Shown here in pieces: positions 1 through 5,368 of a stretch of 6,162 nt of DNA; position 1 is the first letter of the stretch, and every line of letters begins with the position of its first letter. Source of the stretch: Spirochaetales bacterium (GTDB lineage: Bacteria > Spirochaetota > Spirochaetia > Treponematales > UBA12059). Where the stretch lies: NCBI GenBank assembly GCA_004525355.1, contig SPCK01000138.1, forward strand, positions 1-6,162, in the 5' to 3' direction. The position numbers were made by a program, and so were the translations under genes. The notes under the pieces were generated by a model that searched no databases, had not been told where the DNA came from, and saw only the letters and a list, made by a program, of their open reading frames with translations.

Positions 1-1
1 C

Positions 2-511
2 CACTATGCCGAGCGTGTGGGCGGTTCGCTCGTGGACGCGCTCATCATCATGGTGGAGGGTTTGCTCGTCGGGCTGCTCCTCGTGGGGATTCCCCCCGCC
101 ATCGACCCGACCCAGGGCCATGGAATGATCGTCGAGGCGGGCAGGGCGGGCCTGCTCGTCGTCTCTTTGCTGTTGGCCGGTTCGCTCAACTTTTTTCTCC
201 AGTTCTCGATCGCCATGACGGCGTTCTGGCTGGAGGAGAACGAGGCGTTCTTCTGGATTTACCAGAAACTCGCGCTGGTGGTGGGTACACTCATTCCCAT
301 CGAATTCCTGCCTGCCGTGGCAGCGCGTGCAGCCTTGTGGACGCCGTTTCCGTACCTGTCCTACGCGCCCGCACGGATTGCGGTGGCATTTACCTGGGCA
401 GAGGCGGGATCCCTGGTGCTCAGGCAGGGCGCGTGGGTGCTTGCGGCTATGATCCTGGCCCGGGGTATTTTCGCGGCCGGGAGCCGGCGCATCGCCCTGA
501 ACGGAGGCTGA
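2..511 (+). CDS. ABC-2 type export permease, first subunit (COG4587-like), 5' end missing
   Basis: The open frame enters from the left edge (first full codon at base 2) and ends with TGA at 509-511, leaving 169 residues. It is a hydrophobic inner-membrane protein. Helices are visible near residues 9-30, 47-70, 86-106 and 140-160 of the fragment. The stretch FWLEENEAFFWIYQKLALV, followed by IPIEFLP and a PFPYLSYAP segment, fits the second half of the COG4587 'uncharacterised ABC transport permease' family, which normally has about 260 residues, so roughly the first third is outside the window. The next gene starts two bases after the stop and is the usual partner (COG3694-like), so the two probably form a heteromeric exporter with an ATPase encoded to the left. 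The substrate cannot be read from the sequence. Family recognition is from memory of motif and gene order. Confidence 0.82.
   Translation, partial: HYAERVGGSLVDALIIMVEGLLVGLLLVGIPPAIDPTQGHGMIVEAGRAGLLVVSLLLAGSLNFFLQFSIAMTAFWLEENEAFFWIYQKLALVVGTLIPIEFLPAVAARAALWTPFPYLSYAPARIAVAFTWAEAGSLVLRQGAWVLAAMILARGIFAAGSRRIALNGG
503..507 (+). promoter_or_regulatory. Ribosome binding site of the second permease
   Basis: GGAGG lies six bases before ATG 514 and inside the last codons of the upstream permease gene. It fixes the start at 514 rather than at the longer in-frame alternative beginning at 337, which would overlap the first permease by about 175 bases. Its position suggests translational coupling of the two permeases. 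Confidence 0.8.
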
Positions 512-513
512 AC

Positions 514-1314
514 ATGCGCAGAAACGGATTTCGAGCCTATGGGCGTTTCCTGAGGGCGGCTTTTGCGGTGAACGTGAAGTCGGTCCTTGAATATCGCGTG
601 AATTTCTTCATCCAGTTCTTCGGCATGATGCTGAACAATGCGGCTTTCGCGGCGTTCTGGGCGGTGCTGATCGCACGGGCCGGGGCCGTCGGAGGCTACG
701 GCTTTGATGATGTTATGTTCGTCTGGGGCCTGGTGTCCACGTCGTTCGGACTGGCGCACATCGTGGCGGGCAACGTGCGCATGCTCGGCAGGATCGTGAT
801 GGAAGGAGGACTGGACGTGTACCTGCTGCAGCCAAAGGACGTGATGGTCAACTTGCTGGCCTCCAGGACGGTTGTATCGGCCTGGGGCGACTTCGCCTAC
901 GGCTTTATCGTGCTGGCGCTGCTGCCCGGTACGAATGCGGCGAGCGTGGCGCTGTTCTGCGCCATGGCCGTTCCAGGAGCGGTCGTGTTCGCGGCCACGT
1001 TCGCGGCAGCCGAGAGCCTCGCGTTCTTCATGGGGAACTCGCAGGCCATTGCCTCGGCGCTGTCGGAGTTCATGCTGTCCTTCTCCCTCTATCCCGAGGG
1101 CGTGTTCGGAAGGAGTTACCGTTGGGTGCTGTACTCGCTGGTTCCTTCTGCCTTCGTCGCGTTCGTACCTTTGCGCATCTTCAGGTCGATGGACTGGAAA
1201 CTGCTTCCCCTGCTGTGGCTTGTCGCGGCAGCCTACGCCTTCCTGTCGTACTGGCTGTTTTGCCTGGGCTTGAGGAGCTATGAGTCGGGCAACAGGATGG
1301 ATACGCGCCTCTGA
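514..1314 (+). CDS. ABC-2 type export permease, second subunit (COG3694/DUF990-like)
   Basis: This is a 266-residue polytopic membrane protein, the usual length for the family. Diagnostic stretches are GGLDVYLLQPKDVMVNLLASR (residues 98-118, given here as the family's G-x-D-x-Y-L-L-x-P region), LYPEGVF (192-198), LVPSAFVAFVPL (209-220) and the C-terminal GLRSYESGN (252-260). These are hallmarks of the DUF990/COG3694 permeases that pair with COG4587 permeases and a COG4586-type ATPase. About six membrane helices can be seen, including 31-53, 66-86, 129-150, 152-172, 205-222 and 231-251. The gene starts two bases after the upstream permease and is very likely co-transcribed with it. The transported substrate of this group is generally unknown and nothing here reveals it. 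Confidence 0.88.
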   Translation: MRRNGFRAYGRFLRAAFAVNVKSVLEYRVNFFIQFFGMMLNNAAFAAFWAVLIARAGAVGGYGFDDVMFVWGLVSTSFGLAHIVAGNVRMLGRIVMEGGLDVYLLQPKDVMVNLLASRTVVSAWGDFAYGFIVLALLPGTNAASVALFCAMAVPGAVVFAATFAAAESLAFFMGNSQAIASALSEFMLSFSLYPEGVFGRSYRWVLYSLVPSAFVAFVPLRIFRSMDWKLLPLLWLVAAAYAFLSYWLFCLGLRSYESGNRMDTRL

Positions 1315-1326
1315 AGGAGCATCATC

Positions 1327-1356
1327 TTGATTCTTGCGGGGTCCAGCGGGTAGAAT
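1327..1356 (+). promoter_or_regulatory. Candidate sigma-70 promoter for the MFS gene
   Basis: TTGATT (1327-1332) and TAGAAT (1351-1356) are separated by 18 bases, and the start would fall near 1363, about 25 bases before the MFS ATG. The match is good for a GC-rich background and lies in the 73-base gap after the permease operon, so the transporter may be expressed independently. The -10 hexamer sits between short GGG and CCC runs (1348-1350, 1357-1359). Confidence 0.5.
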
Positions 1357-1372
1357 CCCGGGCTCCCAGCGA

Positions 1373-1377
1373 AAGGA
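1373..1377 (+). promoter_or_regulatory. Ribosome binding site of the MFS gene
   Basis: AAGGA lies ten bases before ATG 1388. It supports that start over the longer in-frame TTG at 1334, which would lie inside the promoter spacer and add 18 residues with no membrane character. Confidence 0.6.
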
Positions 1378-1387
1378 ATATTTGAAA

Positions 1388-2683
1388 ATGACTCGAGATA
1401 CCAGCCGTACGCCGGCGTTACCCGTATCCATCTACGCGCTCTTTGCCGTGCGCCTGGTAGTATCGGCGGGGAGTTTCGTCGGACCCTTCCTGGCGATGAT
1501 GCTGACTCTCAAGCTCGGATACAACGAGACCGCCGCCGGCGCATTCATGTCCGCGGTATCTCTGGTCTCGGCCCTGGGCCTGGTGGTCGGCGGTAAGCTG
1601 GGCGACAGCTTCGACAGGGCCATCGTGCTTCGCAACCTCCAACTGATTACCGCTGCGGCTTTACTGGCGTGCGCGGCGGTCGGGTTTACTGCGCTTACGC
1701 CGTTCCTTATCGCCCTCGCGCTGGGAACCCTCTCAGGTTCCTGGCCGGTCATCAATGCGCTGGTGGCGGATAAAGCGCCGCCCGATCGCCGCAAGGAAGC
1801 CTTCTCGCTGTTGTATTGGGGTAATAATATCGGTTTCTCGGTAGGACCGCTGGTGGCGGGTTTCCTTTTCGACACGGCTCCCCGGGGACTGTTCCTGGGC
1901 AATGCGGGTGCCTTGATTGTAGCTGCGATCGTCGTAAGCGTCTTCGTCAGCAGGGATCCGGTCGCGAGCAAGTCGACGATCCGGGAAGCCCTGCCGCCCG
2001 ACTTGACCGCGGTCGCGCGCGCCCCGGCCGAGACGGCACAGGGCTCCCTGGACGGAAAGACCGGGCAGGGTTCACTTTGGACCGTACTGGCCGCCAACCC
2101 CGTGTTGGTTCTGTACGGCTTGTCCTCGATATTGGTGGCCTTCGTGTACAACCAGCACACCTTCGCATTGCCGATCTACCTCAAGGATATCCTGGGCCCG
2201 GTGGCCGGGCCAAAGGGATACGGCATGGCGATGACGGTCAACGGATTGACCGTTGTGGTGTTTACCGTGTTCGTAACGTACCTGTCGAAGCGCATGCCCA
2301 GCCTGACCGCCGTCGCGCTTGGGGCGGTGTTCTACGCGGTGGGATTCGGCGGCTACCGTTTCGCGACAGGCCTGCCGCTCGTACTGGTCATGACATCGGT
2401 CTGGACCCTCGGCGAGATCCTGGGAGCCACGAACGGCAACGCCTTCATCGCCGAGCGGGCGCCGCCTGCATACCGCAGCCGGATAAATTCGGCCATATCA
2501 TTCTGCTACATTATCGGGAACGCCTTGGGGCCGATGGCCGCCGGGCCCATAGCGCGGGCATACGGAAGCGCTGCCGTATGGCCGGTCGTGGCGGTAGTAT
2601 CCCTCGCGGCGGCGGCTCTGACGCTGGGCATCCATCGATTCGACAAACGGCGCGGTTCGAGCGTGGCAGTGCCCTCGTGTTGA
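1388..2683 (+). CDS. Major facilitator superfamily transporter (drug-efflux-like)
   Basis: This is a 431-residue inner-membrane transporter of normal MFS length with about twelve helices. Motif A between TM2 and TM3 reads GGKLGDSFDRAIVLR (68-82), matching the G-x-L-x-D-x-x-x-R pattern. TM5 carries GNNIGFSVGPLVAGFLF (145-161), which resembles the proton-antiporter motif C region. A hydrophilic central loop (about 189-229) separates the two six-helix halves, and KRMPS (301-305) occupies the weaker repeat of motif A. TM7 has a NQHTFALPIYL segment (255-265), similar in place to MdtH/YdeE-like proteins. Proton-driven export of a small molecule is the likely activity, but the substrate cannot be inferred. 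The gene follows the permease operon in the same direction with a promoter-like sequence in between, so a functional link to the ABC exporter is possible but unproven. Confidence 0.88.
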   Translation: MTRDTSRTPALPVSIYALFAVRLVVSAGSFVGPFLAMMLTLKLGYNETAAGAFMSAVSLVSALGLVVGGKLGDSFDRAIVLRNLQLITAAALLACAAVGFTALTPFLIALALGTLSGSWPVINALVADKAPPDRRKEAFSLLYWGNNIGFSVGPLVAGFLFDTAPRGLFLGNAGALIVAAIVVSVFVSRDPVASKSTIREALPPDLTAVARAPAETAQGSLDGKTGQGSLWTVLAANPVLVLYGLSSILVAFVYNQHTFALPIYLKDILGPVAGPKGYGMAMTVNGLTVVVFTVFVTYLSKRMPSLTAVALGAVFYAVGFGGYRFATGLPLVLVMTSVWTLGEILGATNGNAFIAERAPPAYRSRINSAISFCYIIGNALGPMAAGPIARAYGSAAVWPVVAVVSLAAAALTLGIHRFDKRRGSSVAVPSC

Positions 2684-2684
2684 A

Positions 2685-2698
2685 GACCGGCGCCGGTC
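2685..2698. terminator. Perfect 14-base palindrome between convergent genes, possible weak terminator
   Basis: GACCGGCGCCGGTC is a perfect palindrome placed between the MFS stop (2681-2683) and the stop of the convergent DUF438-like remnant (2703-2705). As RNA it could form a five-base-pair stem with a four-base loop from either strand. No T-run follows on either side, so it does not meet the usual rho-independent pattern; position is the main argument. Confidence 0.3.
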
Positions 2699-2702
2699 CG
2701 GG

Positions 2703-2777
2703 CTACCAGTCCAGCAACCGATGCTGTCCCTGGAGCGCCCGGATATCCGTGGCGTCAGCGATTCCCGCCATGCCGGC
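2703..2777 (-). pseudogene. C-terminal remnant of a DUF438/PAS-domain protein
   Basis: On the minus strand a frame ending in TAG (2703-2705) reads AGMAGIADATDIRALQGQ followed by HRLLDW. This resembles the end of the PAS domain in DUF438-type proteins, which as I recall typically closes with a 'G-x-x-E-V-T-Q-D-x-T-E-I-R-x-L-E-G-E-R-R-L-L-D-W' pattern. Upstream of about 2777 the similarity stops and composition shifts towards the AT-rich island. No start codon with a ribosome site accompanies it, so it cannot be a gene by itself. It has the same orientation as the N-terminal DUF438-like remnant at 3930-4077, and the two are probably the ends of one destroyed gene. Identification rests on a short stretch and remembered consensus, so it is moderate only. 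Confidence 0.5.
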
Positions 2778-2891
2778 GCGGCGCAACGTTCTACTGTGAC
2801 TTTCTCGCCTTTTCCTCGCTGTCCGCGTTATCCTCATGAAAGCGAAATGGCATCATCGGTATAAATCGGCTATACACTCCATCTTAAAACA

Positions 2892-3509
2892 TTATTTTTT
2901 TTCTGTTGCCAGATAGCCTTTCGCCAGAGCTTTGTTAACATGTACAACACCTTTATTCATGTCTTTTAACGGATAATCCGGTGTAATAGAAGGCAACATA
3001 TCGGCTTCTAATTGAGTTTTAATAACCGATCCCACAGGCACATAACGGCCATCGGCAACGTTTACCCCCATCAATACCACTGCCGGCTCAATCACACAAT
3101 TCCGGCCTACAAAAGATTTGAATACCAGCACCTTCATACCCACAAAAGTATCATCCATAACTACTGCCGGACCATGAATTTGCGCCTGATGCGCAAGCGA
3201 TACCCTGCTGCCCACATAGACAGCGTATTTTTTACCGCTTACTTCATACAGATTTTTTTCCACAGGTTTTCCGTCAACTTCTGTTTCCAGGGCATGAATC
3301 ACAACACCATCCTGCACATTGGAATCATCACCAACATAAATGGGCTGACCTTCATCACCGCGGACTGACGCTGTTGGCGCTACCATTATATTTTTGCCTA
3401 ATAGTACGTTACCGATAACAGCGGCCAATGGATGAACATAGGAAGATGGATCAATAACAGGTTCTGATACTCGCGCGCTGAAGTCAGATGTAACATTTTT
3501 GCCAATCAT
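2892..3509 (-). CDS. cam: Gamma-class carbonic anhydrase, Cam type
   Basis: This 205-residue enzyme interconverts CO2 and bicarbonate. It has the left-handed beta-helix hexapeptide repeat fold and should act as a trimer with a metal at each subunit interface. The residues known from Methanosarcina Cam are all present: the Arg/Asp/Glu set in VRGDEG (R50, D52, E53), Asn64 and Gln66 in NVQDG, metal-ligand His72 in VIHALE, and metal ligands His107 and His112 in SLAHQAQIHGPA. Glu75, equivalent to the proton-shuttle Glu84, sits just before the acidic loop, and Asn192 (VVHVN) matches Cam Asn202. The C-terminal helix is complete. No signal peptide precedes the domain, so it is probably cytoplasmic. 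The start at 3509 is chosen because a strong ribosome site lies just before it; the GTG at 3524 would put that site inside the gene. Codon use is much more AT-rich than in the flanking genes, pointing to transfer. Confidence 0.93.
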   Translation of the reverse strand: MIGKNVTSDFSARVSEPVIDPSSYVHPLAAVIGNVLLGKNIMVAPTASVRGDEGQPIYVGDDSNVQDGVVIHALETEVDGKPVEKNLYEVSGKKYAVYVGSRVSLAHQAQIHGPAVVMDDTFVGMKVLVFKSFVGRNCVIEPAVVLMGVNVADGRYVPVGSVIKTQLEADMLPSITPDYPLKDMNKGVVHVNKALAKGYLATEKK

Positions 3510-3513
3510 TTTT

Positions 3514-3520
3514 CTCCTCC
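3514..3520 (-). promoter_or_regulatory. Strong ribosome binding site of the carbonic anhydrase
   Basis: On the minus strand GGAGGAG lies four bases before ATG (3507-3509). It is the strongest Shine-Dalgarno sequence in the window and decides the start codon. It travels with the gene inside the AT-rich island, so the enzyme could be translated without help from its new neighbours. Confidence 0.8.
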
Positions 3521-3524
3521 ACAC

Positions 3525-3929
3525 AATTATTATGTTTTATTCAGGGTATCCAATTGATAGGAACTGTCATTTCGGGTGGTAGTGGCAAAATCATGGCGAA
3601 AATCCGAAAACCCGTCGCCTTGCGCTTACGTCTACACCGCCAATGACATTTCTGGTCACTTTGTGTCCGGCAACGCCGGTTGGATGCAATCTTACCCCGT
3701 TTGCGGTTGCTGTCAACTTCAAAGGTCAGTTTTTTTGCGGTAAAAGTCGGCTATTCCTATAGATATCTCGCCCGTCGGCGATTTTGCTGCATCCGGAATT
3801 GAGATAGAAGGGTTCGTATGATTCACTGGAAATGGTGCGTATACTGCAATTGCCGGTGGCGCGTGTGCACGTTCAAATGCCTGGGTTTGATTTTCTTCTG
3901 CCCAAGCGATGATCGTAATCAGCTGGGCA
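3525..3929. other. About 400 bases upstream of the carbonic anhydrase with no recognisable gene
   Basis: This is the right-hand part of the AT-rich island. On the minus strand an open frame runs from the junction to a TGA at 3719-3721 (AQLITIIAWAEENQTQAFER near its start), but its nominal start codon at 3946 lies in the broken DUF438 fragment and no ribosome site belongs to it. A second minus-strand frame of about 45 codons between roughly 3720 and 3580 (containing HPTGVAGHKVTRNVIGGVDV) is also open, without a start. Neither resembles a family I know. The stretch may be the decayed tail of a gene carried in with the island. A small hairpin, CCGGC-AAC-GCCGG, lies at 3667-3679. No RNA gene was recognised. 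Confidence 0.4.
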
Positions 3930-4077
3930 CTGCTCCATCCTGACACGGTATGCGTCAGGAATTACCGAGTGCCAGATCGTGGAACTCTCTCTTGACCGAC
4001 GCGGGAGACGCGCCGGCGGCCAGCTTGTCGATGATGGCCTTGAGTTCACGCGCCCGCGCATCACGCTCCTCACGAGA
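3930..4077 (-). pseudogene. Frameshifted N-terminal remnant of a DUF438 protein
   Basis: On the minus strand, 4077 to 3958 reads SREERDARARELKAIIDKLA, then AGASPASVKREFHDLALGNS, and stops at TGA (3955-3957). This matches the start of DUF438, which has the form 'R-x-x-L-K-x-I-I-x-x-L-x-x-G-x-x-x-x-x-V-K-x-x-F-x-x-L'. The next expected element, 'V-S-x-x-E-I-x-x-M-E-Q', appears in a different frame as VIPDAYRVRMEQ (ending at 3930), so one frameshift near 3965 reconnects the domain. Immediately after MEQ the similarity ends and the AT-rich island begins. No start codon is in frame; an ATG at 4086-4088, used in frame by the overlapping peptidase gene, would serve after another one-base shift. DUF438 proteins often carry a hemerythrin-like and a PAS domain, which are missing here. 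The identification is from memory of the domain pattern. Confidence 0.6.
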
Positions 4078-4885
4078 TTTTACCCGGCATGCCCGGCAGG
4101 GTGCGCATCCGGGGATCCATCATGAAGAATTCCGAAAGTAATCGGTACACGTCCGGGTACGCCGCCATCAGCCGTTCCGGTGTCCCGAAGAAATGCTCGC
4201 AGGCCACGGCGAAGAATTCCTCTGGGCTTTCCGCCGCGTACTCGTCCATGGGCAGGCGCTTGCCCCGCGTGTGTCCGCGCCTGTCGCCTGCCTTCCGGGC
4301 GCGGGTACGCAGGTCATTGAATGCCAGCGAGAAGGCTTCCTGCCAACGCCGCCTGCTCATGCCGCGTCGCAGGGGAGGAACCCCGTCCAGGCAGCCGTCC
4401 CGTTCATCCAGCTTGTGCGCCATCTCATGGATCACGACATCGTAACCGTCGCCGAAACCCGACTCGCGCACGTCCCGAAGGCTGAGGATGACCGGTCCCA
4501 TCTCGGTGACCCGTCCGGAAAGCTCGTCGTCGTACTCGTTGACCACCCCTGCCGAGTCTATCGTCTCCATTCGGTGCACGAATCCGTCGGGCTCGAGCAG
4601 GATCGTTTTCCAGTCACGATACCAGCCTTCCCCGAGGTTGAGGATGGGTAGGCAGGCAAGCAGGGCGATGGAAGCGCGATCCGAGTCGTCGGGCGTGGCC
4701 CCCGCGACGGATCGAAACGCCCTGTCTTCAAGGAACCAGCTCGCCAGCGAGCGCAGGCGTAGCGCATCCTCCCCGGTGAGAGACAGTAGACAGGATCTGC
4801 CGAAGGCTACCTCCGACCAAAGGTTGTCTGAAAGGGGAGGGTAGTCAACGGCTCGCTTGCGCCACGGAAGCCGAAGTATGGCCAT
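4070..4885 (-). CDS. mtfA: M90-family zinc metallopeptidase, MtfA-like
   Basis: This 271-residue protein is close to the usual family length (E. coli MtfA is about 265). The zinc motif is H153-E154-x-x-H157 in VIHEMAHKLDERDG, where HE-x-x-HKLD is the M90 signature. The likely third zinc ligand is a glutamate in YAAESPEEFFAVACEHFF, probably E223 by analogy with the family's P-x-E-x-F-A-V segment. No signal peptide is present, so it should be cytosolic. In E. coli, MtfA binds the glucose repressor Mlc and has peptidase activity, but no such partner is seen here and the role in this organism is open. It starts 18 bases after the DUF4359-like gene and has no clear ribosome site, which suggests translation coupled to that gene. 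It is in the same reading frame as the upstream gene. Its 3' end overlaps the broken DUF438 fragment. Confidence 0.88.
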   Translation of the reverse strand: MAILRLPWRKRAVDYPPLSDNLWSEVAFGRSCLLSLTGEDALRLRSLASWFLEDRAFRSVAGATPDDSDRASIALLACLPILNLGEGWYRDWKTILLEPDGFVHRMETIDSAGVVNEYDDELSGRVTEMGPVILSLRDVRESGFGDGYDVVIHEMAHKLDERDGCLDGVPPLRRGMSRRRWQEAFSLAFNDLRTRARKAGDRRGHTRGKRLPMDEYAAESPEEFFAVACEHFFGTPERLMAAYPDVYRLLSEFFMMDPRMRTLPGMPGKIS

Positions 4886-4903
4886 GTGCCCGAGCCCGCG
4901 ATG

Positions 4904-5209
4904 CTACTTTATTTTTATGAACAGTTTGGCGATGCCGAGGTACCGCTCGGATGGTTTTGACGCAGGTCCCAGCGTGAAGGTGCTGTAGAAAACATGGTCG
5001 GCACGTTTGTAGAGCAGGGCTACGCCGCCGGCCACCTTGCCGGCTATCGCCATGGCAATTTTTTCAGCTTCGACTGAGGAATTTGACTTTGCCTCGGATT
5101 GCGCTCTTGTTTGGAGGTAAGCGCTAAAGTCGTCGCTACCCGGATTCATGAAATACAGAACGGCTCCGATTACCAGAACGATCATTATCAAACCAAGAAT
5201 GGATTTCAT
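4904..5209 (-). CDS. Small membrane-anchored protein, DUF4359-like
   Basis: This 101-residue protein has one N-terminal helix (about residues 4-20) directly followed by MNPGSDDFSAYL (21-32). The rest is a short soluble domain with an Ala-rich middle and ends in FYSTFTLG (74-81) and ERYLGIAKLFIKIK (88-101). The order TM helix, N-P-x-x-x-D-(F/Y), aromatic F/T-rich strand and Y-L-G-I-x-x-x-F close to the end is what I remember of DUF4359, a family without a known function. The helix has little positive charge after it, so the C-terminal domain is probably outside the cytoplasm, but topology is uncertain. AAGGAA at 5216-5221 (minus strand) lies six bases before the ATG. It is the first gene of an operon with the MtfA-like peptidase. 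The stop is TAG, and the frame continues open into the peptidase gene. Confidence 0.75.
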   Translation of the reverse strand: MKSILGLIMIVLVIGAVLYFMNPGSDDFSAYLQTRAQSEAKSNSSVEAEKIAMAIAGKVAGGVALLYKRADHVFYSTFTLGPASKPSERYLGIAKLFIKIK

Positions 5210-5258
5210 ATGTTATTCCTTCGCTGATCTCGATGACGCCAGAAAAGGCGCTCCATCT

Positions 5259-5287
5259 ACCATAATCCGGTTTTTCATCCGCGGCAA
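5259..5287 (-). promoter_or_regulatory. Candidate promoter for the DUF4359-peptidase operon
   Basis: On the minus strand TTGCCG (5282-5287) and TATGGT (5259-5264) are separated by exactly 17 bases. Transcription would begin near 5252, giving a leader of about 40 bases before the ATG at 5209. The match is moderate, but it is properly placed in the divergent intergenic gap. Confidence 0.4.
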
Positions 5288-5330
5288 GCCAAGGGGCGGC
5301 GATACGACCTTCGATGCGATGAAACTCAGC

Positions 5331-5359
5331 TTGACCGGGAGGCCGAAGGGCCGTAGGAT
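5331..5359 (+). promoter_or_regulatory. Candidate promoter for the 7TM receptor gene
   Basis: TTGACC (5331-5336) and TAGGAT (5354-5359) are 17 bases apart, a close match to the sigma-70 consensus. The predicted start, near 5366, is only about three bases before the ATG at 5369, so a transcript from here would be practically leaderless. The TAGGA part could alternatively act as a weak ribosome site on a longer transcript; the two readings exclude each other. Confidence 0.45.
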
Positions 5360-5368
5360 TGCCGTACA

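Larger units (their letters stand above)
2790..3929. other. AT-rich island, probable horizontally acquired segment
   Basis: Composition changes abruptly near 2790-2830 and again near 3900-3930. Inside, A/T-rich codons and homopolymer runs are common (for example the T-run at 2894-2902), while both flanks are strongly GC-rich with G/C-ending codons. The island holds one intact gene, a gamma carbonic anhydrase, and its edges touch two fragments that look like the ends of one gene. I found no transposase, integrase, terminal inverted repeats, target-site duplication or convincing attC site at the edges, so the mechanism of entry is not visible. The boundaries are judged by eye and may be off by tens of bases. 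Confidence 0.6.

Noticed and set aside
1345..1364. tRNA T-arm-like sequence or terminator hairpin before the MFS gene
   Set aside because: Only a four-base-pair stem forms around TAGAAT, there is no T-run, and no cloverleaf can be drawn around it.
361..1431. Long minus-strand open frame opposite the permease genes (356 codons)
   Set aside because: It is rich in Arg, His and Gln with no domain pattern, and lies opposite clearly recognisable membrane proteins in a GC-rich region where antisense frames stay open by chance.
1432..2160. Minus-strand open frame opposite the MFS gene
   Set aside because: Low-complexity Ala/Ser/Thr/Arg composition and complete overlap with a well-supported transporter; a frame shadow.
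2077..2799. Plus-strand open frame of 240 codons overlapping the end of the MFS gene
   Set aside because: Arg/Gly/Ala-rich translation in the wrong frame of a real gene, without ribosome site or domain.
2791..2877. Possible 28-codon minus-strand peptide between the carbonic anhydrase and the DUF438 remnant
   Set aside because: Residues such as HEDNADSEEKARKSQ look protein-like, but there is no convincing ribosome site, and the frame is too short to tell from chance. It could be the tail of a gene brought in with the island.
3527..3553. TTGGAT-15-TAATAA as a promoter for the carbonic anhydrase (minus strand)
   Set aside because: The spacing is short and the predicted start would fall within the ribosome binding site at 3514-3520, so a transcript from here would lose it.
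3667..3684. Integron attC site (hairpin CCGGC-AAC-GCCGG next to GTTGGAT)
   Set aside because: GTTGGAT fits the GTTRRRY core, but there is no matching inverse core at the other end and no extended imperfect palindrome around the hairpin.
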